Shown: positions 50,362-61,700, counted from the stretch's first letter. The stretch is 64,000 nt of DNA from Archegozetes longisetosus (GCA_018873245.2 JAEMBT020000002.1:8840001-8904000); one strand, 5' to 3'. The notes: generated by a model not told the origin, from the sequence alone. Numbers and translations are program-made.

Positions 50362-51780
50362 GATTTCTATTCACTCTTAGATAGATCAGAAACTACTCAA
50401 CACCTGAGCGATGATTTCATCAAAATAGTTTTCAGTCAATTAACGTTAAAGCAAAAGTTTGCTATCGAAAGAGCTAGCAAAAGCGCAAGTTTCTCATTGA
50501 TGAAAAACTTGAGAATCAAAATGCTTTATTATATCGGATCGAATCCAATAGCACTGCATCTTTAGGTTATGTCTGATTAAAGTTCTCAAAAAAAAATCAA
50601 TTGGATTGTTTGAGGAATGAAATCGATGAACTGAAAAAGTTTGGTTAAATCGATCGCACAACGAAGTATATCTCTTCGCGAATTGACATGAATCACGAAA
50701 GAATAGAAATTTATAGCATCCGACTTCCCTGCTTGGAATAATTTAACCTCAAAAGAATGTCAGGCCGATGTGAACAATGATTCCAAAATCTCAAAATTAT
50801 TTATCAATACCCTGAATCACTTTCAATCAATTGTAATCGCAAACATCAGGCATAATCTGTCGTAGACTCGATCTCAGGCTTTTCACTCCTAGAAGAATCA
50901 GTTGATATATGTAGACATTTAGAAGAAAGCGTCAAGGCAATTGTATTGAAGAATCAAGGGGATTAAGAGAGCCAGCCACTGAAGGGTTGAAAAGACTGTC
51001 TCTTAAGATCACAACATTAGAAGCTGGCCGTCAGTTTGATTTTTGCTGATCTTTTGTCAGTCTTGAATGCTATACAGAAATTGAAAGTCCTTAAATTCGA
51101 TTATTTAACAACTTGAAAGAGTTAGTATCAAAGATTTGTCTAAATCATTTCTATTAGAAAACTTGAAATTCAGTTTCATTAATGGACCGATCATGAATTG
51201 GCTTCAAGAAGTGACAGTTTTGGGTCAGCTGTAACGCAATAAAATTCGTTTTAAAAGTTATATTATTACAAAATTATTTAAATCTATTCTTTTAGTCACT
51301 CTTAAAAGTCTTAACTTGCACTGCATTGCAATCAATGCTTAAATCAATTCTTAATTTGGAGGTTCTTTCGATAATATATCCTCAAATGGCTTTTAACACA
51401 TTTGTGAGAGAAGAAATCTGAGAGTATATGAAGAATGCATTTGTGAAGTTTATGTCCAGTTGCCTCGACATTTTCATTATTGGTGATGTGAGTAAAAATC
51501 AAGGTATGTTATCACACTATTCCGGTAAACTATCAATAGATTGCCATCACTTGATTTGTATGCCTTTCCATCTCTTCAATAGATCTTAATAGGTTGTAGA
51601 CTTTTTCCGCAACCGTTCAAGAGACCATTTTTTGATGGATTAGCTTTTGTCGGTTAGAAACGCGGAAAGAGTTGTTACTCTGGAATATTAGTTGAACTTT
51701 ATTGTGATCATAATCCACTATTGAAAAAAGACTGGCTTTCAGCTACTGGTGCATCATCATTTTGAATTTCACCATGTCTC
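50362..51780 (+). pseudogene. Decayed F-box/leucine-rich-repeat gene
   Basis: The first 60 codons resemble an F-box: HLSDDFIKIVFSQLTLKQKF followed by AIERASK, the usual L-D-x-hydrophobic pattern leading into an ERV(C/S)K-like motif. There is no ATG at its front. Downstream, blocks in different frames resemble LRR segments (for example MLKSILNLEVLSIIYPQM near 51340), separated by stops and frame changes. F-box proteins are SCF ubiquitin-ligase adaptors and form large, fast-evolving families in many arthropods. Some of the breaks could be short introns rather than mutations; a spliced alignment would separate the two. Confidence 0.45.
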
Positions 51781-52306
51781 AAGTGTATATTTTTAAGATA
51801 TTTAAAAGGAAGTTTCGATTTTGGTTAGGTTAGATGTTTTAAACTCAAATTTATATCTGTTTTAAAAGATATATTTAATTACCCGATGTTACTTTTGATC
51901 ATATTAAAAAATTATTCAACAAAAATCTATTAAAGGTGTCATGAAAATTTTGACAGCATTTCAAATCAATGGTTAAGTCGAGAGCATCACTAAATATTGA
52001 AAAAGAACCACAACATTTTTTTAATGGAGCAAAACAAAAATTTCGATCGTTTGCTCGCGAACTTAGTTTCTTTTCTCTAACGAACAATTCATTGAACATT
52101 CTCATTAAACTTGAATTAGAAACATGTAATTTGCAGTGTATTCAAAAATATTTTAATTCAAAAGTATAGATTGGTTCAAATCAATTTCAACAACTTGTTT
52201 GAATTTCAAAGTTATTGTATATATAATGATTGGATTTATTTTAAAATAAAAGAATATTGAAGTTATATTGAATCAAATTAATGAATTAAAGACCAACGAA
52301 TCAATT
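51781..52306. other. Intergenic, FERRY3 3' side
   Basis: About 530 bp, probably the 3' UTR of FERRY3 on the minus strand. Overlapping short frames on both strands at 51899-52169 are not convincing. Confidence 0.45.
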
Positions 52307-54215
52307 TCATTCGACATCACAGCTCGATCTTAAAACAAGAGGATTGGAGAGTCTGAAAATACTCGGCAAGATTGTTGTCAAACTTGAAAATAGTTCTTGA
52401 GATATTCCCTGAATTTCGAAATAGACACAAATATAAGAAAATTTGATTAGTTCAAACTCGGTATTGATAAACTTGTGATTCATGTCAAACCTTAGGCACA
52501 ACAAACTGAACAGTTCTGTTCTCTTCATTGCTTGAAGAAAGCGATGCCATCTCTATCATAAAGCCTTTGACACACTTGAGAACAAGTTCAGCTCTTTTGA
52601 GACACCATTGAATCGTGATTTCTTCAGTCATCTCGTGAATTAGTAGTAAAGGTATAGTTATATGACTTATATCATTGAGATGTGCTATTTTCATGATATT
52701 TCTCAGACCAAGTATTAACGGATGTCTAGAATTGATATCTGAAGAACGCAATGAGTCGTCACTTACTAAATGGAAAACAATATGAACCTCGGATAAGTTG
52801 GAATGTTTTGTTATATAGAAGTCTCCCGTTTGAAGAGTAACTGAACCGTTTTTCAAACTACTTTGATTTGTTTTAAGAATTTCTGCTCGTCTCTTTGATT
52901 CTTCCAATTGGAGCTCCAAATCAGGAAAATGAAATTCGGTAGATATCGAACATATGTTCGCGAACTCTATGGAAAAATGACCAAATCAGAATTTAAACCA
53001 CTCCTTGATTGAGTCGATTGAAAAGTTAGCTTATTTCAAATTTAAACTGCTTAGTTTTGGGTCTGATAAAGCATACCTAATTTTACTCCAGAATAGCTAT
53101 TTATACGGTTGTCAACCAATAAGACAAGAGCAGAAAGTGAATTGGAGTAGAGAGACATCGCTGTTTGAATGCGTTGAGGAGTGTTGTGACCGAAATCATG
53201 GCTACAGTTGAAAAAGATTACAATTTGAGTTTCATTCTTCAAAATCAAGTAAACTCAACATCAAATAAGAGTATATCTCAAACCTGTATTTCATTCTACA
53301 TAAATCCAGAACATCCATTGAAATCAACCTTAGGTTGTGAGTAGTCTTCAGTTGTGCCCCCAAATTGATTGTAAAACTTTCTTCCATACGGCTATTGTTA
53401 CCATTAGAAGAATCATTCCAATCAAGTAGATCATATGACGACAAATCAAGCTTCTCATTAGAATTGACGGACAAAGATCTGAAGTTGGTAGCAATGGTTT
53501 CTGGGTTTCCATTTTTGTAATCTTCATAAACCTTACGGATCCATTCAGAAAACTCTTGCTTTTGTTCGTGCTTCAAATTAGAGATCGCATTGTTCCAGTC
53601 ATCCTTCAATTTTTCCGACTCTTGGAAGTGTTTCATTGATAAACTATTTATATTTTCTTCATTTACAGTTGTTCCAATGTTCTTAATCGCATCTTCCATT
53701 TCTTTAGTTTGTTTTAATAATAATTCTTGATATGACTGATCACGAGATGAAATCAAATCTCGAACTGAAATCGAATATGAGTTTTCGAACTTCATCAATG
53801 ATTCGGTGAAAACCCCCGAATGAATCAATTCGTGGTACATATTATAAAATTCATTACTTTCACTAGAAACGTCTAAAGTCTTGTCGTTTGTGTCAATTTT
53901 GTGACTCTTAAAGTCGATCACTTCACAGCTGTCACTATCATTCAATTGGTTGAATTGTTCAATTAGTTGATCAGCTTTTTGGTCATGCAAACTATCAGTT
54001 TCATCATCGATGAAAATTTTAAGCTTTTCAGTCAACTCGTTCTCAACAAAAACCGGTAATTTGAGAGACTCTATTAGCCGATTAGAAATCTCCCGATAGT
54101 TTACATTACTTTGCAATGGAATCGACAAATTTTCACAAACTGTATTTTGAAAAGCACTATCACTGCTGATGAATTTAAAATTTTTAGAAACTTGAGGTAA
54201 CAAAAAACAGTCCAT
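52307..54215 (-). CDS. FERRY3: FERRY endosomal RAB5 effector complex subunit 3 (C12orf4 homologue)
   Basis: Four exons 54215-53284, 53201-53077, 52966-52491 and 52408-52307 give 544 residues with correct phases; human C12orf4 is about 550. Diagnostic blocks match the human protein: [11 protein letters not shown], an [20 protein letters not shown] segment, [55 protein letters not shown] and [18 protein letters not shown]. In mammals this protein belongs to the five-subunit FERRY complex, which links mRNAs to RAB5-positive early endosomes; function here is inferred. The start ATG lies 43 nt after the RNASEH2C stop, with a CAACAG immediately before it that could serve as a splice acceptor for a 5' UTR exon. 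Confidence 0.93.
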
Positions 54216-54258
54216 TTTTGCTGTTGATTCAGTTCAGTTTGAGTTGACGTAAAATCAG

Positions 54259-54672
54259 TTAATTTGACTGTTTTTTGTTGATCTGTTTGGAGCTGATAGG
54301 GGAATGAATGGCATTAGAAATTTGAATCCATTGAAGAGCTTGTGGCAATGAATCAGTATCTGAAGGATTCTTATCTAAATTCCAATAAGTTATTTGCTTA
54401 AAGCTTTGTTTTGCGACCAAATCCTTACAATTTTTTGGTTCATGCAAAACAAAAGCCGTACTATTTTTAGGCAAATCTATTTTACGTCCATTTAGAGGTC
54501 GGCCACGAAATGAACTGAGCAAAACTGACTTTTGACTATCACTTTGACTGATTGTAGGCGTAAAATACTTATCAACGTTTGCGTCACAATTGGCTTTGAC
54601 TTTACACGCAATCAAATGAGTATCAACTTTTGAATCAGTTTTTTCACTCAATTTTATGCAACTCAAAGACAT
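54259..54672 (-). CDS. RNASEH2C: Ribonuclease H2 subunit C
   Basis: An intronless 137-residue frame. The segments VDKYFTPTI, LLSSFRGRPLNGRKIDLP and TAFVLHEP match the beta-barrel part of RNASEH2C. The C-terminal ITYWNLDKNPSDTDSLPQA and WIQISNAIHSPI match its conserved end. The subunit scaffolds the RNase H2 heterotrimer, which removes ribonucleotides misincorporated in DNA and resolves RNA:DNA hybrids. It is slightly shorter than human (164 residues). It is packed between ATG12 (86 nt upstream) and FERRY3 (43 nt downstream) on the same strand. Confidence 0.88.
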   Translation of the reverse strand: MSLSCIKLSEKTDSKVDTHLIACKVKANCDANVDKYFTPTISQSDSQKSVLLSSFRGRPLNGRKIDLPKNSTAFVLHEPKNCKDLVAKQSFKQITYWNLDKNPSDTDSLPQALQWIQISNAIHSPISSKQINKKQSN

Positions 54673-54758
54673 TTTTAAATGTTTTCATTAATAATTAAAA
54701 CAAAATGTTTGAAATAATAACTGAAATAATTAAGAAACACTTATAGATGAGAAGAGAG

Positions 54759-55315
54759 TTAACCCCAAGCTTGAGACTTAGCGTAATATAAAACTAGTTT
54801 TCCGTCAGAACCGAAACATTCCAATAGATTGCGAACGTTTTGATCGGGCGACGGGGCGAACGTCTGATTGACGTACAAAAACTTTAAAACAAAATTGAAT
54901 TATTCATAAATACAACTTATATCTCATAGTTATCAGTATTGATAAAATCAATTAAATGCAAGAAAAACGCCTTTAATACAAACCAGTGACTCGCTTGGCT
55001 CTAATTTAATGTATTTTCTAATAAACTCAATAATCCATCCGATTGTCCGAAATGAGTCCACTTTCCAATTCTTCTTTTTCATAATAGGCGCATCTCCAGT
55101 CGCACGAAGAAGCAATTCAACTAAACATCAAATATAAACAAGTCATAAAGTATATCATTTTAGATTTTTAAAAAATACAAATCAATTCATATTAAACTAA
55201 ATGAATGAGATCTATGAAAAAGTAACTAACTCTTAGAATTAGGTTCATTTGTTGGTTCTTTGTTAGCACTTTGATCATCAGACGTATCTTGTTTATTGTG
55301 GTCAGTTTCAGCCAT
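54759..55315 (-). CDS. ATG12: Ubiquitin-like autophagy protein ATG12
   Basis: Three exons 55315-55231, 55120-54984 and 54881-54759 give 114 residues. A disordered acidic N-terminus ([16 protein letters not shown]) precedes the ubiquitin fold: [32 protein letters not shown] and [19 protein letters not shown]. The protein ends WG, the C-terminal glycine that is conjugated by ATG7/ATG10 to ATG5 to make the E3-like ATG12-ATG5-ATG16 complex for LC3 lipidation. The QAWG ending is conserved and confirms the last exon. It is first in a three-gene same-strand array with RNASEH2C and FERRY3. Confidence 0.96.
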
Positions 55316-55683
55316 AACTCAAACACTCATTGTTTATTATTAATACAAAAAGAAGATGCACAAACACCCCTAGCGCTAGAGGTCTTAATAAATAATGAAA
55401 CATATGCAAAGCTTTTAACCAATAAAAACCATTTCGACTAAAACTTAACACTAAAACGTTCAAGTTTTTCAGATATTTTATGATAGATTTCTTGCCAAAT
55501 AAGTGGTTCTTCTTTAATTAAGTGATATTTAACTGTGATTAAATTATGAAATTTCGTATAATAAGCGTTGCAATTAATAGTATAATACGATATAATGATA
55601 ATATATTGTGCCGCATACCAATTAGTCATACATTTGTGCAAAACTTGTGATTTAGTTATTTCAATATTGTTTTAATTGACTTA
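55316..55683. other. ATG12 upstream region
   Basis: About 370 bp before the transposon remnant; the expected promoter of ATG12 and perhaps of the whole three-gene array. No definite motif is identified. Confidence 0.4.
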
Positions 55684-55912
55684 ATGAGCCATATTCTAAG
55701 ATCTGAATCAACTTGAGCTGTAGGCTTAAATCAGGAAATGTCAACTCAAGCTAGGGTTGAGTCGACTTAAGTTCGGATCAAGTTCGACATGCATTTGATT
55801 AATTCAAATTGAGACTCGATTATTTGATCTGAACTGAAATCATAGTTTTCTTATTTACGTATCAATCTTTAGAAATAGCGAATAAAAACAAAGTAAAAGT
55901 GATTTAATAATT

Positions 55913-56237
55913 ATGAATTTGTTAAAATTTAAAGTGAATACTCAAAACCAAGTTAGAACATATTTGACTCCGGATGAAAAAATTCTATTATCTCAATTAG
56001 TGGCTCCTTTTAAAGATGATATCAATACTAGTAGTAATGATAATGCGATAAATCTGAGGCACGACAGTGAATGGAATAGTCATGGAAAAGTACAATTCAA
56101 GTGATATAGTAAAGATTCCTCGAACAGAAAAACAATTAAAAATATGTTGCAGAAATATACTGCAACGTGCAAAGACTACAATGTCTGATGCAAAGAGGTA
56201 CACTACTATTCATAAGTACGTAAATAAGAGTAATTAA
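55913..56237 (+). pseudogene. Zeste-type Myb/SANT DNA-binding domain fragment with frameshift
   Basis: The frame from ATG 55913 contains TPDEKILLSQLVAPFKDDI and a tryptophan (W at about 56072). The next part of the fold, MEKYNSSDIVKIPRTEKQLK and ILQRAKTTMSDAKR, continues in another frame from about 56078. The pattern (T/S-P-E-E-K, acidic spacer, R-T-x-K-Q-L-K, R-A-K) is that of the zeste/Myb_DNA-bind_5 domain, found in transcription regulators and in accessory proteins of Harbinger-like transposons. A single-base-scale indel separates the halves. The product ends soon after, so no other domain is present. Confidence 0.55.
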
Positions 56238-56556
56238 CTTGATGACTTGTCTTTGACTGAATATAACTAAGGAATTACTTCGTCTATTTTAGCGAAACTT
56301 GTCTTAAACTAATGCGTCATAATTTAGGATTCGAACGATATAAAGTTGTCGAATAGCATCACATTTTGAGTAAAGTTATAAACAATCAAAAACTTTGTGA
56401 TTTTTTCATGCAGTCACAAGGAAATATTTTTAATAACTGAATTAAGGAGAAAAAAATTCATTTAACAAATTTTCAAAATTAAATAGAACAGAATACTGAT
56501 TAAATAAAGCATTTTAGAATCAAAGTATATTAATTTAAAACTAATTCCCTGAAAAA

Positions 56557-56868
56557 ATGGTCAAATTACGAGAATTTGCTGAGGTCGAAAGTCTTCAGAC
56601 GTTCAAGATGAGAAGTGAAAATAAAGCATATTAAACCATAGCCGAAATGGTTGGATGCAGTCCCTCATGTGTTCGTAAAGTCGTAAAAAAGATAAAAACT
56701 GTCGGAACAGCTCTTAATTTAACAAGAAGCGTACGAAAACGCTGTACAAAAAAGCGAACTGACAATAGAATTTTAACAAGTCTAGCAAAGACCGAAGAAT
56801 TTCGGCTAAAGAAATCAAACAAGACCTGCAATTTGCAAATATAATTGCAGTGAACCTACCATTTAACA
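56557..56868 (+). pseudogene. Tc1-type transposase N-terminal fragment
   Basis: From an ATG at 56557 the frame reads into a stop at 56632 and continues TIAEMVGCSPSCVRKVVKKI, the first helix-turn-helix of Tc1-family transposases. Then comes a basic GRPR-like stretch (SVRKRCTKKRTDNRIL). Near 56800 the homology shifts by one frame (SAKEIKQDLQFAN), the second HTH of the family. The catalytic DDE part is absent. It is therefore a dead fragment with at least one stop and one frameshift. Confidence 0.6.
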
Positions 56869-56929
56869 ATGATTAAGAAAAAGCATCTTCTGGTGGGATA
56901 CCAGAGGTCGAAACACACCACCCAAACCG

Positions 56930-57115
56930 TCACAGAAGGCAAGCAATTTGCAGTAACCACAATATTATCTTAATTAAGCCCTTTTGACAACTTTTTCAAG
57001 AAATTCATTTTAAATCAATATACACTATCGCCTAAAATGAATTTCTTGAAAAAGTTGTCAAAAGAGCTTAGTTAAGATAATATTGTGGTTACTGCAAAAT
57101 GCTCGCCTTCTGTGA
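56930..57115. repeat. Long hairpin: 83-bp arms, 20-nt loop
   Basis: Arm 56930-57012 pairs with arm 57033-57115 without gaps and with four mismatches (79 of 83). Both arms carry cagtaaccacaatattatct internally. The loop is 20 nt. The cagt start of the internal block resembles Tc1/mariner termini, so this may be two element ends left head to head, or a foldback MITE. A transcript would form a near-perfect dsRNA hairpin. Confidence 0.9.
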
Positions 57116-57416
57116 GCATTAAATCGGTTTAATTGATCTAAATAACTCATCTTAAGTGGAATACAAATAATAAAATTTTCATTAAAAACTGTGTTTATTG
57201 TTTCAAATGTGTACTTTACAATGAAAATCATTTACAGGGACAAACCTACTCGAAGCTAAGATTCAAAATTTTGACCCTTAAGCTGAGCTCAAACCTCAAG
57301 TTAAGTTCAAGAATACCAAACTTTAATTTCAAGTCTAACTTGACTAATACTTGAGTCGAGATCAAGCTTAAAAAAGAACTTAGAATATGGCTCATAGACT
57401 AAACAAGACTAAACAA

Positions 57417-57442
57417 GCCTAACCATAGCTAACCTAACCTAA
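57417..57442 (-). repeat. CCTAA pentamers
   Basis: One CCTAA at 57417 and two tandem CCTAA units at 57433-57442, just outside the transposon remnant. This is a second small TTAGG-like spot in the window. Confidence 0.35.
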
Positions 57443-57480
57443 CTTAAAAATCCAAAAAAGGTTTCTTGAGGGGCATCTGG

Positions 57481-57999
57481 GGTCTGGTGGGGATGAGACA
57501 ACCATATTTTGAGTCCTCGAACCACGTGGAGTCTGAGTATATATATGGTAAAGAGTCGTCCTATTCTGCCACGATTACTAAAATCATTCCTGATTGACAG
57601 GTCATTCATGTTAAAGTGAACATTAGACCTCTTCGTATTTTTGGTTGTTACATTGCTAAAGGACACATTTGTCAGGAGAGTCTGACTACAGCGGTCAAAG
57701 GTCGCGAATGTCGAGTTAATAATCTGGTCAATTGTCTTCCAAGTTGAGGGTTAACAGCCAAAGATCCGAATGATACTGTAACTGCGGCCAAAGATATGAT
57801 GGATCAAGACTATGATTATCATCTGTTGAATCGTAATTGCGAACACTTCGTCACTAAGTGTCGCTTTGGAAAGAGTTTGAGTGGTCAAACGGAAGCCACT
57901 ATAAAAATCGCTAAAAAGTGGTGGCTTGTAGGACGGCTAGTGGACTTGATAACTTTAGATAAAAATGGGAAACCTCTTAATCCTCTGGATCACGTCTAA
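57481..57999 (+). pseudogene. LRAT/PLAAT-family (NlpC/P60 fold) gene with two in-frame stops
   Basis: A single reading frame carries LRAT-domain homology: a VIHVK strand, a KGRECRVNNLVN segment, and the active-site block HLLNRNCEHFVTKCRFGK with the catalytic cysteine of the NCEHF motif, followed by LSGQ. TGA stops at 57595 and 57745 interrupt it in that same frame. The final 67 codons from 57796 are open and end PLNPLDHV. The family includes phospholipase A/acyltransferases and lecithin-retinol acyltransferase. The first active-site histidine region is not clearly readable and no membrane anchor is evident. Either a recent pseudogene, or two short introns remove the stops; none is obvious. 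Confidence 0.6.
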
Positions 58000-58752
58000 T
58001 TCACTTTAAAGTAATTCTAATTTTTCCGAGTCTATTTTAGTTGAAAAATATTTCTATTATTAAACTCTTTTCTATAAGATCTGATTCAAATGTTAGTCAA
58101 CTATATAGTCAATTGGTAGCAAAGTATTAAAGATAAAAATTTGATGTTCACTATATTTAAGAAATGTTTTCAAACTTCTACCAATACATTGATTAGTCAT
58201 CAAATTACTAAAAACTTCAACTATTCCATAGTTTAGGGAACAGCATTAATTATAATAACTCTCAAATAACTCTGAACAGCGTGAATCTAATATATTTGCA
58301 CCCAAAACAGCAGTTGGGCTCTGGTCACATCAGAAATATTTCAGATGATCGACTCAATCATTATAAATGTGAAGATATTTTTTGTAGTAAGCAGTTGAAA
58401 CCAACAGGATATGTTACTTTAATAAACTATTAATGAACTGAATCACAATGAGTAACTTTGACTATATCAATCAATTATTCTACAGTAGTATTACTTGAGT
58501 TAACTTCACTTAAAAATAAAACACTGCATTAAAAAAACATTTGTTTGGTAATAAATGAATGATTCTCAATATTAATAAAATTAGTTTTTATTAGTCAAAC
58601 TTAATATGCAATCTAAAAGTTATAAAAAATACTCGTATTGCACACAATCGTGTTATTTATAGACAAAATAATTAACAGTGAATATTGATAGAAAACTGAT
58701 AGATATACAAATGATTTATCTAGTTATAGTCCTAAGAAATATTAATATTTGT
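58000..58752. other. Intergenic, USH1G 3' side
   Basis: About 750 bp between the LRAT-like pseudogene and the USH1G stop codon, presumably including the USH1G 3' UTR. No further feature is recognised. Confidence 0.5.
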
Positions 58753-61700
58753 TTAGAGTCTGGAATCGTGCACGTGACCAGGATTTTCAAATGCAAGTTT
58801 TCTTCGATCGATTGCTTTTAGTATTTTACGTCTCGGTCCGAGTGGAAGTCCTAATGAAACCAAGTCTTCCTCATTTAAGAGCATGAGAGCGTCTAAATCT
58901 ATTTTTTCAGCTGTAAAAAGAGGTAAATATTCCTTCAGTCCGTGAGCATAAAGAAACAAAAGAATGGGAATGGTTTTGGAGGTATTGTTGTCAATGTCTT
59001 CGTCGTCATCGGATTGGAGTTGTAATGCGTTTCTATGCGCAAGACTTCCTACGCTTCCGATGCTATCAGCATAACTGATAGAACTTCTATCACTGCCTTT
59101 TCGTCCACTGCTTTCGTCGCTAAAATGTTTAGAAAATAGAGTCTCTGATGTGAATCTGCCTCTGAAGGACACTGAACCAAATCCAGGCCTAACAAACATA
59201 CTCGATTCCGGTGTTACTACTTTCTCCTCTTTCAATTCTGAGTCCTCGAAATTATTCATAAAATCTGGTTCACTAATTGCACGATAAAGTTTTTCAGTTT
59301 GTCGGTTAGAATTCATGTTTATATTTTCCATTTCATTTGAATTAAACACGTCTTTCATATGCAATCTGTTCACAACTAAGTTACTGACAGAAGAACTGTC
59401 ATTGTTTGAATTAGTCTCAAATTTAGGCACATATAGAATTTGATTATCTCTTCTGATACCCATCAAAGACCTGACAGATCTGGTGCCGTCATCACTGGTT
59501 ATATCACGCACTTTGAAGTCACTTGTGGTGGATACAGAATCAATATTTTGTTTTTTCATATGAACTTTTCGCGAAACACCAGCTAAAATTTTGATTTTAT
59601 TAGTCGTACCGCTCGATGCATTTGAATTGACAATATCTGAGAACTTTAGCGAACAGCTTTGCTGCAAACGACTGTCTTTACGCATAATTGATTGATTCGG
59701 ATGAACAATAAAGGACTGATCTTTGGGTCTATTATCAATAACTTCAACTATTTTTTTCCTCTGTTTCTCTAGTTGTTTTTCTTCTTTTTCTGCTTTCTTC
59801 GCCACTTTCTTCTGAAGTTTTTGATAAGCTTTTATGCGCTTTTCTGCGTCTACCACCGCTTTTTCTTTCATCTTTTGAACCACTTTAGTGTTGAGTGCGC
59901 TCTGCTTTGCAATTACTTGATCTAGAAACTGTATGATATCTTCTCGATGATTAATGGCAGCCACATCTTTGGCTGTATGATAATCATTGTCAAGTGCCCA
60001 AAGGTTGACACCAAAACTGACTAGGAATGAAACACAATTCACATGACCATTTGCTGCACTCCAGTGAAGTGCTGTATTCCCAAAATTATCGCAAAGACCA
60101 GGATTGCCCCTACAATCGATTTAGTAAAACTTTTTGTAACTTAAGTATTTTATGGAAACTTAATCAACTAAATATTTGTAAGTCATCGGGTGAGTGCTAT
60201 AGAGTCGTATCCAGTGAAGGCAGAAATTTTCGAGTGAAAAAATTGAAAGATTTGTAAAAAGTATAAATTTTAATGTCTAACCAATATAATTCTGAAACAG
60301 TAATACTCAAATACAGTCATTCAAACTTGAGTAAAGTTCAATTCTATTAAAATAAATTTCTCTTTTCATTTAATAATTAGTTCAAGGTTTTCCAAATTTG
60401 AGTTGAAGGGACCTAGGCCCCATCTGCTCCTGCTGGCTTCGCCACTGGTTGCATTTGTAATTGAAATAAGATTACAGATATAACAGTCTATAGCACTGAC
60501 CTGACTATGTAAAAAAACTAATTATGATTGGAATTATTCTTTGATATCTCGTTTCATGCGGTATTTTCCAGAAACTAATGATTCGAAGTGTTTTTGAAAA
60601 TAATTGATTGTTAGATACAGTGATACCTCGATATAGTAAGTGATTGGGCACTGATAATTAACATTCACTACAGAGAGGTTTACAATAAAGAGGTTATTCA
60701 TCATTATTTAGTGTGCGTTGGGAACAAACTATTACTTTCACTATGACGAGGATCCAATATAAGAAAGCCAAATATATCGAGATATTACTGTATATGTATT
60801 ATAGAAGTTATTTCGCATGAAATAAGCATGATTACTGTGACAAAAAATGACAAATCATTGAGAGATTTGGTCTTTTGGAATTGGAAAAAAATGCCAATCG
60901 ACCCGATATTCACAAAAGTATTTCTAATCAGATGGAAATTACATCGATTCATAGTTAGAAACAAAAAATATGGGAGCATAAATTACTGAATATGTTATCT
61001 TGATTAAAATTCTCAATTCATACTAATTTATTTTATGCTAGGTTTGACTTGAACTTCAAAACGTGTGCCTAAAAATAAGACTAACTTAAGAGTTATCAGA
61101 TTTTAAGACTCATAGGAATGTGACTTGAGTTATTATATGAATAATTTCAAGCCTCGAATGATCCAATATTTTAAAATTTATACATAACTAATGTAAAAAT
61201 GCTGTATTTTACTTTAATTAAGCTAAATAATAGCATGAAAATGAAGAAAATGAGCTGATTCAGAGTGCAGTAAAGTGGTTGTGACAATTTATGAGTGTCT
61301 CGAGCTCTGACAACTTATTGCAGTTATGGGTTAACTGATGCATTTCACAGAACTATAATACCATAACACGTTGTTTAAGCTAGTTATTTACGAACATTTT
61401 TCTCTTTAAACACGATGAAAAGGTCCAAATAATTTCAAATTGTTTCTAATAAACTAAATTTCTGAGATTACTTATCTTTCTTAACTTTTGTCAAAAGACC
61501 TTCAATTTTAAAAGAGATTTGCGTAACAATCCTTTGTTGAATAATTATTTTAATAGCTATTCCTTAGATAATGCGTGAAAATCATGGCAGAAAATACAAG
61601 TTTGAGATGTTTTGTTTATAAAGGATTCAATTATGAAAAAAACTCAAAGAAAAGGCTGCGTACAAGGAAAATGAAGCTCAAGTCAATCTCTAAAGATTTC

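Larger units (their letters stand above)
55684..57395. mobile_element. Composite DNA-transposon remnant bounded by 17-bp inverted repeats
   Basis: The 17-mer atgagccatattctaag at 55684-55700 recurs perfectly, inverted, at 57379-57395. Both inner flanks are rich in CTTGAG/CTTAAG-like motifs. Between them lie a frameshifted zeste/Myb-type ORF, a Tc1-type transposase fragment and an 83-bp-arm hairpin. The outer repeats may be the termini of one 1.7-kb element into which others inserted. No clean target-site duplication is seen, and the superfamily is not established. Confidence 0.5.
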
